Assembly: GCF_002858765.1 (NCBI RefSeq)
Contig: NZ_PJRP01000025.1
Coordinates: forward strand, 1-64,000
Length of the DNA stretch: 64,000 bases
Source: Cupriavidus pauculus
GTDB lineage: Bacteria > Pseudomonadota > Gammaproteobacteria > Burkholderiales > Burkholderiaceae
Direction of reading: 5' to 3'
The notes beneath the pieces are model-generated. The model was not told the origin of the DNA, searched no databases, and saw nothing but the letters and a program-made list of their open reading frames with translations. A program made the translations under genes and the position numbers. Every line of letters starts with the position of its first letter. Position 1 is the stretch's first letter. Shown here piece by piece: positions 52,642-61,218 of this stretch.

Positions 52642-53477
52642 TGCTTGAGCTGAGGCAGCAGTACCCGTTGGCCGGCTTGCTGAGGGTGGCAGGACTGGCG
52701 CGCAGCACGTTCTACTACCAGCAGGCCGTGCTGCAGGCCCACGACAAATATACGGAGCTGAAAGCGCGCATTCGCGAACTCTTTGCCCGGCACATGGGCC
52801 GTTATGGCTACCGCCGCATCACGGCGGTAATCCGGCAAACCGGCACGATCGTCAACCACAAGACGGTTCAGCGCCTCATGAGAGAGATGGGACTGAAGTC
52901 GTTGGTCCGGCCGAAGAAATACCGCTCCTACAAGGGCACGGTAGGCCGTGTCGCACCCAATGTTCTGCAACGGCAATTCCAGGCCAGGCGTCCGAATCGG
53001 AAGTGGGTAACCGACGTGACCGAATTCAACGTGGCCGGCGAGAAGCTGTACCTCTCCCCGGTGCTGGACCTGTACAACGGCGAGATCATCGCCTACGAGA
53101 CTGCCCGTAGGCCCACCTTCGAGATGGTGAGCAATATGCTGAAGAAGGCGTTCCGCCGCCTCAGCCCGAAGGACCGACCGCTGCTGCATTCCGATCAGGG
53201 TTGGCAGTACCAGATGCCGGCCTATCAGCGGATGCTCAAACAGCGCAGAATCCGTCCCAGCATGTCCCGCAAGGGCAATTGCCTCGACAACGCCACCATG
53301 GAAAGCTTCTTCGGCACCCTGAAGTCCGAGTTCTTCTACCTGAACAAGTTCGCCAGCGTCGAGGAGCTACAGCAAGGCCTGCGCCAATACATTCACTATT
53401 ACAATCACGACCGCATCAAGCTCAAACTTAAAGGGCTGAGTCCCGTGAAGTACAGGACTCAGCCCTCTCTAGCCTAG
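52641..53477 (+). CDS. IS3-family OrfB, DDE transposase domain
   Basis: The 278-residue (as OrfB) rve-type integrase core shows the catalytic triad: Asp in WVTDVTEF, Asp in LLHSDQGWQY and Glu in DNATMESFFGTLKSE. An HTH_21 region (HMGRYGYRRITAVI) and the IS150-type end (IHYYNHDRIKLKLKGLSPV) are present. The frame is open upstream past the GTG and reads AQIVLELRQQYPL, as in OrfAB fusions. The working transposase is therefore probably a -1 frameshift product. Confidence 0.9.
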   Translation: MLELRQQYPLAGLLRVAGLARSTFYYQQAVLQAHDKYTELKARIRELFARHMGRYGYRRITAVIRQTGTIVNHKTVQRLMREMGLKSLVRPKKYRSYKGTVGRVAPNVLQRQFQARRPNRKWVTDVTEFNVAGEKLYLSPVLDLYNGEIIAYETARRPTFEMVSNMLKKAFRRLSPKDRPLLHSDQGWQYQMPAYQRMLKQRRIRPSMSRKGNCLDNATMESFFGTLKSEFFYLNKFASVEELQQGLRQYIHYYNHDRIKLKLKGLSPVKYRTQPSLA

Positions 53478-53486
53478 CAAATCAAC

Positions 53487-53511
53487 TGTCCAACTTTCTG
53501 GGGTCAGTTCA
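53487..53511. repeat. IS right inverted repeat
   Basis: Right terminal repeat ending CAGTTCA, followed at once by the second GCGA target copy (53512-53515). Confidence 0.9.
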
Positions 53512-53537
53512 GCGATTGCGGCCTTTTTCGTTTTTTT
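53512..53537 (+). terminator. Right half of the split terminator
   Basis: Second GCGA copy, then TTGCGGCC (53516-53523), the exact complement of GGCCGCAA at 52051-52058, then TTTTTCGTTTTTTT. Without the IS this would be an 8-bp stem with a GCGA tetraloop and a T-tract, a strong intrinsic terminator. Confidence 0.85.
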
Positions 53538-53637
53538 GCGGCAACGCACGCCAGGAATGCTGCATTCCAGCCGTCCGGCTTGCACATTGCCTCCGACTTC
53601 ATACACTTGACGGGCCTACCCCAACCCTGGAGTTCAC

Positions 53638-54432
53638 ATGAAGATCGAATTGTCGGGCAAGACCGCCCTGGTAACTGGGTCCACCGCCGGCATTGGCTTT
53701 GCCACCGCGCGCGGCCTGGCCGAATCGGGTGCACGCGTGATCCTTAACGGCCGCAGCCAGGCCAGCGTCGACAAGGCCATCGCGGCGTTGAAGGCCGCCG
53801 TGCCCGAGGCCGACGTGACGGGCTTTGCCGGCGACCTGGTCGACGCCGCAGTCAGCGACACGCTGGTCAAGACCCATCCCGACATCGACATCCTGGTGAA
53901 CAACCTGGGCATCTTCCAGCCGCAGGACTTCTTCGAGATCCCGGACAGCGAATGGTCGCGCTTCTTCGAGGTCAACGTGCTGACCGGCGTGCGGCTCTCA
54001 CGCGCCTACGCGCTCGGCATGGTCCAGCGCAAGTGGGGCCGCATCGTGTTCGTGGCGTCGGAATCAGGCGTCAATATCCCCGTGGAGATGATCCACTACG
54101 GGTTCACCAAGACCGCCCAGCTGGCGGTGTCGCGCGGCCTGGCCAAGCGGCTGGCCGGCACTGGCGTGACCGTCAACTCGGTGCTGCCCGGTCCGACGCT
54201 GTCGGAAGGCGTGGAAGCCATGCTCAAGGATGAAATCGCGAAGACCGGCAAGTCGGCCGAAGAGGTGGCTGCCGATTTCGTCAAGGCGCACCGCAGTACG
54301 TCGCTGATCCAGCGCGCGGCCACCGTCGACGAGGTGGCCAACATGATCGTCTACGCGTGCTCAAAGCAGGCCTCGGCCACCACCGGCGCGGCATTGCGCG
54401 TCGACGGCGGTGTGGTCGACATCATCATCTGA
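53638..54432 (+). CDS. SDR-family oxidoreductase
   Basis: The 264-residue short-chain dehydrogenase has TGSTAGIGFATARGLAESGA (NAD(P) motif), NNLG, VASESGVNI with the catalytic Ser, and IHYGFTKTAQ giving Y-x-x-x-K. The C-terminal TTGAALRVDGGV is standard for SDRs. CTGGAGTTCAC precedes the ATG. Substrate is unknown. It stands alone, convergent with the next SDR 14 bp away. Confidence 0.88.
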   Translation: MKIELSGKTALVTGSTAGIGFATARGLAESGARVILNGRSQASVDKAIAALKAAVPEADVTGFAGDLVDAAVSDTLVKTHPDIDILVNNLGIFQPQDFFEIPDSEWSRFFEVNVLTGVRLSRAYALGMVQRKWGRIVFVASESGVNIPVEMIHYGFTKTAQLAVSRGLAKRLAGTGVTVNSVLPGPTLSEGVEAMLKDEIAKTGKSAEEVAADFVKAHRSTSLIQRAATVDEVANMIVYACSKQASATTGAALRVDGGVVDIII

Positions 54433-54446
54433 AGGCTCCCCGCCCC

Positions 54447-55448
54447 CTACCCGCGCCGGTGGCGCATCAGCGCGGCCATGGCCGCCGATGCGCCCACCAC
54501 CAGCGCGGTGGTCAGTATCGGGTGGCGGGTGGAGGCCGTATAGGGGCACGACTTCAACGCCCGGCGGTCGCCCGTCCGCTCCACCAGGCTGTTGCCGGCC
54601 GCATGCAGCGTGTTGTCGTCGCGCGGCCCCGCCGGCATGTCGGTTTGCTGTGCGCGGCCCATGAAGCGCCGCATGAAGCGATCGAACGTGTGCGGCGCGT
54701 AGTACGCCGCCGCCGAGAACGCCTTGGCGGACGCGCCCACGAACAGGTCGCGGCGCGGATGCTCGGCAGCAAACAGGATGGCCTCGGCCGCCATCGACGG
54801 ATCGTACAGGGGCGACGCCTGCTTCGGCTCCACGTGCAGGAAGTTCTTAGCGTGGGTGACGATCGGCGTATCCAGCCCCGCCGCCTTGATCAGGGTGACC
54901 GATACGGGCGCCTTTTCCTGCTCCAGTTCCAGCCGCAGGGTGTCGGTAAATCCCTTGATGGCATGCTGCGACGCCACGTACGAACTCTGCAGCGGCAGCG
55001 GACAGTCGCATGACTCGCTGCCCATGTTGATGATCGCCCCGCCGTTCTGCCGCAGGTGGGCCACGGCCGCCAGCGACCCGTGCACCACGCCCCAGTAGTT
55101 CGTTTCAAATAGCCGGCGGTGGTCCTCGAGCGGCACATCGTCATGGCGGCCGAAGATCGTCACGCCGGCATTGTTGACCCACGTATCGAAGCCGCCAAAG
55201 CGCTCGATGGCCGACTGCGCGATCTGCGCCACGTCCTCGTGCTTGCCCACGTCGGCGGTGACGGTGATGACTTCGGTACCGTGCTCGCGCAGTTCCTCGG
55301 CCAGCTTGTGCAACGCATCCTCGCCGCGCGCCACCAGCACCAGCTTGGCGCCCAGCACGGCGGCCTTGCGAGCCGTGATCAGGCCCACGCCGCTCGTGGC
55401 GCCCGTCAGCACGATGACCTGCGAGCCAATCTTCTTCAGCGTCTTCAT
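54447..55448 (-). CDS. SDR-family protein with substituted catalytic Lys
   Basis: The 333-residue classical SDR core has TGATSGVG, NNAG and NMGSESCD, then a C-terminal extension of about 80 residues ending in a membrane-like helix (ILTTALVVGASAAMAAL). The active-site motif reads SYVASQHAIKG: Gln stands where the Y-x-x-x-K lysine is expected. The codon is CAG on the minus strand, one base from AAG. Either a nearby Lys substitutes or activity is lost. The C-terminal helix suggests membrane attachment. Confidence 0.82.
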   Translation of the reverse strand: MKTLKKIGSQVIVLTGATSGVGLITARKAAVLGAKLVLVARGEDALHKLAEELREHGTEVITVTADVGKHEDVAQIAQSAIERFGGFDTWVNNAGVTIFGRHDDVPLEDHRRLFETNYWGVVHGSLAAVAHLRQNGGAIINMGSESCDCPLPLQSSYVASQHAIKGFTDTLRLELEQEKAPVSVTLIKAAGLDTPIVTHAKNFLHVEPKQASPLYDPSMAAEAILFAAEHPRRDLFVGASAKAFSAAAYYAPHTFDRFMRRFMGRAQQTDMPAGPRDDNTLHAAGNSLVERTGDRRALKSCPYTASTRHPILTTALVVGASAAMAALMRHRRG

Positions 55449-55696
55449 GATGCCTCTCTTGCCTGGATGGGTTGAGTCGATGGAAGGGGTGGAGTCGGAT
55501 CAGATCCCTGCCTGCCGTCGCACAACCCGTGCCCGCGCCGGCCATGCCCCCTGGCCGATGTGCGGCGCAGCAAATGCGGTCAGGAATTACAAACAAGGAA
55601 AAATGTCGCCTGCCGGTGTAGGACGGCCCCCGCTTTCGCACGCGGCGTGCGCTGCATAAGCTGAAGGCACCGCCACCCGCCCGGACGTGTCCGTTC

Positions 55697-58435
55697 ATGG
55701 CCAAAACCGCTGCCTCCGCTGCCCCCGCCGCGTCAGATGCCCCGCTGGGCAAGTACCAGCGCAAGCGCGACTTCGCGGCCACGCCCGAACCCAGCGGCAA
55801 GCGCGCGCCCTGCGCCAGCAAGGCTGCCAGCGGCAACAATTCCCATGCCTTCGTTATCCAGAAGCACGCGGCGCGGCGCCTGCACTATGACTTCCGGCTG
55901 GAAATGGACGGCACGCTCAAGAGCTGGGCCGTACCGAAAGGGCCAAGCTTCGATCCGGCAGACAAGCGCATGGCCGTTCACGTGGAAGACCACCCGCTGG
56001 ACTACGCCGACTTTGAAGGCGTGATACCCGCCGGCCATTACGGCGCGGGCACGGTCATCGTCTGGGATCGCGGCGTATGGATTCCCGACGCCGACCCGGA
56101 GGCCGGCTATCGGGACGGCAAGCTGAAGTTCGAGCTGCGCGGAGAAAAGCTCCAGGGCCACTGGGCGCTGGTGCGCATGGGCGGCAAGAAGGCGCCCGAC
56201 GACAACGCCTGGCTGCTGATCAAGGAGCGCGACGCGTATGCGCGGCCCGCGTCGGAGTTCGACGTGGTGGACGCCATGCCCGACAGCGTGCTGGCCGGCA
56301 CGGCCAAGGCGGCGGCGGGCAAAGCCGCCAGCGCGAAACGGAAAGCGTCGACCAAAGCGGGGGCGAAAGGGTCGACTAAAGGGTCGACTAAAGCGGCGGC
56401 GAAGGCGTCATCGAAGAAGGGCAGCGGCAAGCTGCCCCCGTTGCCGGCCGGGGCCAAGAAGGCGGCCCTGCCCCTGGCGCTGGCGCCGCAACTGGCCACG
56501 CTGGTCGACAAGCCGCCCGCAGACCCCACCCAGTGGCAATACGAGATCAAGTTCGATGGCTACCGCATCGTCGCGCGCATCGACGGCACGGATGTGCGCC
56601 TGTTCACGCGCAATGGCAACGATTGGACCTCGAAGCTGCGCGCGCTGGCCGCCGAGATCGCCAGCCTGGGCTGGCCCGATGGGTGGCTCGATGGCGAGAT
56701 CGTCGTGGTGGACGCGCACGGCATCACCGATTTCCAGGCCTTGCAGAATGCCTTTGAAACGGCCCACGCCGAATCCATCCAGTACTACGCATTCGACCTG
56801 CCCTGGTTCGCCGGGCACGACCTGCGCGCCGTGCCGCTGGCGGAACGCCGCACCCTGCTGCATGGCCTGCTGGCCGGGCATGCGTCCAACCGGTTGCGCT
56901 TCAGCGACAACTTTGAAGGCGCTCCGGCCGACATGCTCGATGCGGCCTGCCGCATGAAGCTCGAAGGCATCATCGGCAAGCGTGTGGACGCCCCCTACGT
57001 CAGCGCACGCGCCAGCTCCTGGATCAAGCTCAAGTGCCAGAACCGGCAGGAATTCGTGATTGGCGGCTACACCGACCCCAAGGGCAGCCGCAGCGGGCTG
57101 GGATCGCTGCTGCTGGGCCTGCATGACGCGGACGGCAAGCTGCGTTACGTCGGCAATGTCGGCACCGGCTTCGACACGGCCATGCTCGATGCCCTGCGCA
57201 AGCAGCTGGACGCGCTGCGCACCGACGACACGCCGTTCGCGCCACTGCCGCGCGGCATCAAGGGGCACTGGGTCAAGCCCAGGCTGGTGGCCGAAGTGAC
57301 GTTCGGCGCCTGGACGCGCGAGGGCCGCATCCGCCATTCCGTGTTCCATGCCCTGCGCACCGACAAGCCGGCCGCCGCGGTGACGCTGGAGGTGCCCGCC
57401 CGCTCCGATACGCCAACCGGCGCCCCGTGGGCAAAGACCGCCGCGAAAGCCACCACAAAGACCGCCGCCAGGGCGGGAACGAAGGCCGCCGCCAAGCCGG
57501 CCACCAAGTCGGCTTCCAGGACACCCGCAACCAGGGCCGCCAAGGCCGCCATTGGCAACGTCGTGGTCAGCCATGCGGACCGCGTGATCGACAAATCCAC
57601 AGGCTTGACCAAGGGCGATCTGGTCGGCTACTACGCCCACGCCGCCGGGCTGATGCTGCCATTCCTGCGTGGGCGCCCGCTGGCCCTGGTCCGTGCGCCG
57701 TCCGGTATCGATGGCGAGCAGTTCTTCCAGCGTCATGGCGACACGCTGCACGTGAAGGGCGTCAAGGCGCTGGAACCCGAACTGTGGCCGGGCCATCCGC
57801 CCCTGCTGGAAATTACCACGGCGTCGGCAATCGTCGAGGCGGCGCAGTTGAACGTCGTGGAATTCCACACCTGGAATGCCAGGGCGCGCGCGATCGACAA
57901 GCCCGACCAGATCGTCTTCGACATCGACCCCGGCGAAGGCGTCAGCTGGCGCGAGATCCAGGAGGCCGCCAGCCTGGTCAAGGCGCTGCTCGACGCGCTG
58001 TCGCTGCAGAGCTTCCTGAAGACCAGCGGCGGCAAGGGACTGCATGTGGTGGTGCCGCTGTCTCCCCGCGCGGGCTGGGACGCCGTGCGCGATTTCGCGC
58101 AGGACGTCGTGACACATATGGCGCGCACCATTCCCGAACGCTTTGTAGCAAAGAGCGGTCCGCGCAACCGGGTTGGCAAGATTTTCATCGATTACCTGCG
58201 CAACGGTGTCGGCGCTACCACGGCCGCCGCCTTTTCGGCACGGGCGCGGCCGGGGCTAGGGGTCTCGATCCCGGTCAGTTGGGACGAACTCGACGACCTG
58301 ACCGGCGCCGCGCAGTGGACGATTGCCAACGTCGACCCCCGGCTCGACGAACTGGCGCGCCACGACCCATGGGGCGGCCACGACAAGGTGCGCCAGACGC
58401 TCACGCAGGCCCGCAAGCTGCTCGACAACGCCTGA
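55697..58435 (+). CDS. ligD: LigD, multifunctional NHEJ DNA ligase (PE-LIG-POL)
   Basis: The 912-residue protein has three domains in Pseudomonas-type order. The 3'-phosphoesterase shows His57, His63, Asp65, Arg67 (KHAARRLHYDFRLE) and His99. The ATP-dependent ligase has Lys285 in YEIKFDGYR. The C-terminal primase-type polymerase has metal-binding Asp742/Asp744 in VFDIDPGEG. Two Lys/Ala-rich linkers (about residues 200-250 and 578-620) join them. The first contains a short DNA tandem repeat (gtcgactaaag). It seals double-strand breaks with Ku. The short N-terminal extension is basic. Confidence 0.94.
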   Translation: MAKTAASAAPAASDAPLGKYQRKRDFAATPEPSGKRAPCASKAASGNNSHAFVIQKHAARRLHYDFRLEMDGTLKSWAVPKGPSFDPADKRMAVHVEDHPLDYADFEGVIPAGHYGAGTVIVWDRGVWIPDADPEAGYRDGKLKFELRGEKLQGHWALVRMGGKKAPDDNAWLLIKERDAYARPASEFDVVDAMPDSVLAGTAKAAAGKAASAKRKASTKAGAKGSTKGSTKAAAKASSKKGSGKLPPLPAGAKKAALPLALAPQLATLVDKPPADPTQWQYEIKFDGYRIVARIDGTDVRLFTRNGNDWTSKLRALAAEIASLGWPDGWLDGEIVVVDAHGITDFQALQNAFETAHAESIQYYAFDLPWFAGHDLRAVPLAERRTLLHGLLAGHASNRLRFSDNFEGAPADMLDAACRMKLEGIIGKRVDAPYVSARASSWIKLKCQNRQEFVIGGYTDPKGSRSGLGSLLLGLHDADGKLRYVGNVGTGFDTAMLDALRKQLDALRTDDTPFAPLPRGIKGHWVKPRLVAEVTFGAWTREGRIRHSVFHALRTDKPAAAVTLEVPARSDTPTGAPWAKTAAKATTKTAARAGTKAAAKPATKSASRTPATRAAKAAIGNVVVSHADRVIDKSTGLTKGDLVGYYAHAAGLMLPFLRGRPLALVRAPSGIDGEQFFQRHGDTLHVKGVKALEPELWPGHPPLLEITTASAIVEAAQLNVVEFHTWNARARAIDKPDQIVFDIDPGEGVSWREIQEAASLVKALLDALSLQSFLKTSGGKGLHVVVPLSPRAGWDAVRDFAQDVVTHMARTIPERFVAKSGPRNRVGKIFIDYLRNGVGATTAAAFSARARPGLGVSIPVSWDELDDLTGAAQWTIANVDPRLDELARHDPWGGHDKVRQTLTQARKLLDNA

Positions 58436-58580
58436 TTGCGGCACGCGCATCCCTTAACGCCACAGCGCCCGGCCACCGTGTCGGCGTCCGTCTGTCAGCC
58501 ATCGCGCCATGCGCGGCACGGTTCTTGCCACTCAGCACCCAGAACCTGGGCCCGAAATGCCCAAGGCTGGACTGGAAACG

Positions 58581-58733
58581 ATGAGACAAGACCCCGATCC
58601 CTGGTATTCGCGCGAATTCTGGCAGCGCGCCGTCATTGGTGTGCTGATGCTGGCACTGGCTTACCTGCTGGCGTCGCCGGCCGATGCACGCGCCGCCGGA
58701 GCAAGGTTGCCTATCCATATGCTGGGCGATTGA
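58581..58733 (+). CDS. Small single-pass membrane protein, 50 aa (candidate)
   Basis: No family is recognised. The reading frame gives MRQDPDPWYSREFWQRAV followed by one hydrophobic helix (IGVLMLALAYLLASPADA) and a short tail ending HMLGD. The upstream GGACTGG is a weak ribosome site. The codon pattern is GC-rich in third positions like real neighbours. It lies between ligD and the sensor kinase. Confidence 0.5.
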   Translation: MRQDPDPWYSREFWQRAVIGVLMLALAYLLASPADARAAGARLPIHMLGD

Positions 58734-58779
58734 CGTCCCATCCACCACCTTTTGCAGGAATGTCATAAATACAACCGAT

Positions 58780-58947
58780 ATGGGCGGAATGAAGGTAAAA
58801 ATTACAACTCAGGATAGGTCGGCGCCACCTGCGGAGGTTGCAGGGGGGCATGCTGTGCCGGCTCGTGCCCTGGGCGCGCCATTCCTTGCCATTACCTTTG
58901 TCATTACCAAAGCCAAAGCGGCGATGTCTGCCGCCAGTCAGCCATGA
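58780..58947 (+). CDS. Short open frame overlapping the kinase start (candidate leader)
   Basis: The frame of 55 codons from ATG 58780 (or 58789) ends in TGA overlapping the kinase ATG as ATGA (58944-58947). The kinase has no good Shine-Dalgarno of its own, so coupled translation is plausible. The peptide (ending ITKAKAAMSAASQP) has no recognised features. Confidence 0.3.
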   Translation: MGGMKVKITTQDRSAPPAEVAGGHAVPARALGAPFLAITFVITKAKAAMSAASQP

Positions 58948-61022
58948 ACGCCACGCCTGCCCACCACCCGACGCGTCGACCGCTAGTCCTCAATGTCGAG
59001 GGCCGAGAGGGGCCGCGCTACGTCAAGAGCCGTATCCTGAACCGCGCGGATTTCGCCGTGCTGGAGGCTTCCGACGGACAGGCCGCGCTGTCGCTGGTCC
59101 GCCAGCACGCGCCAGACCTGGTGTTGCTCTCCGGCCAGCTTTCCGACATCGACGGCCTGGATGTCTGCCGCCTGATCAAGAGCGATCCGCAAACCGCCCG
59201 CACCATGGTGCTGCTGACGTCGCCCGGTGTGACCGATTCCCACCGCCGCGTGCAAGCGCTGGACGGCGGCGCGGACACCTTCCTGGTGGAGCCGGTGGAA
59301 CCCGAGGAGCTGGTATCGAACATCAACGCGCTGCTGCGGATGCGGGGGGCCGAGGACGCCTTCCGGCGCACGTCGCAGGCGCTGCATGAGAACGAAGACC
59401 TGTTCCGCCAATTGGCCGAAGCCTTGGCCGACGTGGTCTGGATCATCGATCCCGCCACACGCCGCTTTCTGTTCGTGAGCCCGTCGTTCGAGGCCCTGTG
59501 GGGCCGCCCCGCCGATGCCGTCAAGCAGGACCCGACCCGCTGGCTGCAGTGGGTGACCGCCGACGATCGCGCGCGCATGGAAGTGGAATGGCAGAGCATG
59601 CTGCGCGATGGCCGTCTGGATTCGGAGTTCCAGCTGGAACGACCCAACGGCGAGATCCGTGAAGTGCATATGCGGGCATTTCCGGTGCGCGGCGCCGATG
59701 GGCGATGCCTGCGCGTGGCTGGCATCTGCCAGGACGTGACGCGCCACAACCGCGCCGAGCGCACGCTCCATAACGAAGAGCGCCGCAAGGACGAATTCCT
59801 GGCCATGCTGGCCCACGAACTGCGCAACCCGCTAGCGCCAATGCGCAGTGCGGTTGACCTGCTGCAGCAGTTCTCGCCCAGCCGCGAGGACATGTTCCGG
59901 GCCCGCGACATCATCAGCCGGCAGTTGCACCACTTGACCCGGCTGGTCGACGAACTGCTGGACGTGTCCCGTTTCAACCAGGGCAAGATCACGCTGCGAC
60001 GCGACCTGGTGGAACTGCGCGGCGCGCTGAATACGGCCGTCGAGACCGTGCGGCCACTGCTGGAAACGCGCCACCACACGCTGCGCCTGTCGCTGCCAGA
60101 GCAACCGCTACCCGTGCGGGGCGATATGGTGCGGCTCACTCAGATCTTTGCCAACGTGCTGCACAACGCCGCCAAGTTCACGCCGGAAGGCGGACAGATC
60201 GCCGTCGAAGCCACGGCGGCCGATGGCAAGGTCGTGGTGCGCGTGCGCGACAACGGCAATGGTCTGTCGCCGGACATGCAGCGGCAACTCTTCGACCCGC
60301 TCGCACCGGTCGCCAGCGGCGACGCGACGGCACACGGCGCGGGCGAGCATGATGACCGCACCGCTGCCGGGCGGCACGCGTCGCAGCAGCCGCAGCCAAC
60401 GCAACAGGCCCAGCAGACGCAACAGATGCAGCCGGAAGCCCTACAACCGGCCATGACCGACCCCGACGCGTTTGCCGCGCGAGAAGGTGCCGGCATCGGC
60501 CTGACGCTGGTCCAGAAACTGGTGACCCTGCATGGCGGCCGCATCAGCGCCGAAAGCCCGGGGCGGAACCTGGGCAGCACGTTCATCGTCGAACTGCCTG
60601 TGGAACCCTGGCAGACCTGGCATCCGGCAAGCGGCAAGACGCGTGTGGCATCCACAGCCACGCATACGATCATGCTGGTGGATGACAACGTCGATGCCCT
60701 GGAGGCCATGACGATGACGCTCGAAACGCTGGGCCACACCGTGGTCACCGCCCCCGATGGCATGAGCGCCATCGCGTGCGCCGCCACCGTGCGTCCCGAT
60801 GTCGTCCTGCTGGATCTGGGGATGCCAACCATGGACGGCTTTGAAACCGCCCGCCGGCTGCGCGAAATTCCCGAACTGCGCAATGCCCGGCTGGTGGCGC
60901 TGACCGGATTCGGCCAGCCTGACGACCGTCGCCGTACCCGCGCTGCCGGCTTCGATCTGCATCTGGTGAAGCCAGCCGATCTCAACGCCCTGACGCGCCT
61001 GCTCGAAGAACTCGACGCCTGA
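58944..61022 (+). CDS. Hybrid sensor histidine kinase with pseudo-receiver
   Basis: The 692-residue soluble hybrid kinase reads REC-PAS-HisKA-HATPase-REC. The N-terminal receiver (13-133) has lost the phospho-Asp (Ser63 in VLLSGQL) and the Lys (Glu116). PAS is about 150-270. HisKA has His291 in LAHELRNPLAP. The ATPase has an N-box with Asn404/Asn408 and G-boxes DNGNG and GAGIGL, but between them a Gln/His-rich insert (about 454-512) enlarges the ATP lid. The C-terminal receiver is intact (Asp580/581, Asp624, Thr654, Lys676). No membrane segment is seen. It lies between ligD and ku. Confidence 0.88.
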   Translation: MNATPAHHPTRRPLVLNVEGREGPRYVKSRILNRADFAVLEASDGQAALSLVRQHAPDLVLLSGQLSDIDGLDVCRLIKSDPQTARTMVLLTSPGVTDSHRRVQALDGGADTFLVEPVEPEELVSNINALLRMRGAEDAFRRTSQALHENEDLFRQLAEALADVVWIIDPATRRFLFVSPSFEALWGRPADAVKQDPTRWLQWVTADDRARMEVEWQSMLRDGRLDSEFQLERPNGEIREVHMRAFPVRGADGRCLRVAGICQDVTRHNRAERTLHNEERRKDEFLAMLAHELRNPLAPMRSAVDLLQQFSPSREDMFRARDIISRQLHHLTRLVDELLDVSRFNQGKITLRRDLVELRGALNTAVETVRPLLETRHHTLRLSLPEQPLPVRGDMVRLTQIFANVLHNAAKFTPEGGQIAVEATAADGKVVVRVRDNGNGLSPDMQRQLFDPLAPVASGDATAHGAGEHDDRTAAGRHASQQPQPTQQAQQTQQMQPEALQPAMTDPDAFAAREGAGIGLTLVQKLVTLHGGRISAESPGRNLGSTFIVELPVEPWQTWHPASGKTRVASTATHTIMLVDDNVDALEAMTMTLETLGHTVVTAPDGMSAIACAATVRPDVVLLDLGMPTMDGFETARRLREIPELRNARLVALTGFGQPDDRRRTRAAGFDLHLVKPADLNALTRLLEELDA

Positions 61023-61049
61023 GAGGCTAGCGCCCGCACAAGGACAACC

Positions 61050-61196
61050 ATGCAAATGCATATCACCCCCGAACCGGATATCACGCCGCCGAAGCCGGAA
61101 ATGCCGCCGCCAGAGCCGCCCGACACGACACCGGAGCCTGTCAACGACCCGCCTCCCGGCGACATGCCGCCGCCTCCGCCCCAGCGGGCGGCCTGA
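61050..61196 (+). CDS. Proline-rich micropeptide, 48 aa
   Basis: AAGGACAACC precedes the ATG, and the gene lies 27 bp after the kinase stop and 22 bp before ku. The peptide starts MQMHITPEPDITPPKPE and continues with PPP and PEP units to PPPPPQRAA. Almost half the residues are proline, with acidic residues between. It is probably an extended, disordered peptide. No homologue is recognised, and the ribosome site and operon-like spacing are the main support. Confidence 0.55.
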   Translation: MQMHITPEPDITPPKPEMPPPEPPDTTPEPVNDPPPGDMPPPPPQRAA

Positions 61197-61218
61197 GCGA
61201 CCGGACGGCTGAACGGCT

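Larger units (their letters stand above)
52063..53511 (+). mobile_element. IS3-family insertion sequence, IS150 group
   Basis: The element is 1449 bp long with 25-bp terminal inverted repeats (52063-52087 and 53487-53511, 21 of 25 matching, ends TGAACTG/CAGTTCA). It is flanked by 4-bp direct repeats GCGA (52059-52062, 53512-53515). Two overlapping frames encode OrfA and OrfB. Complete genes, ends and target duplication indicate an intact, fairly recent insertion. It interrupts only the loop of a terminator hairpin. Confidence 0.93.
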
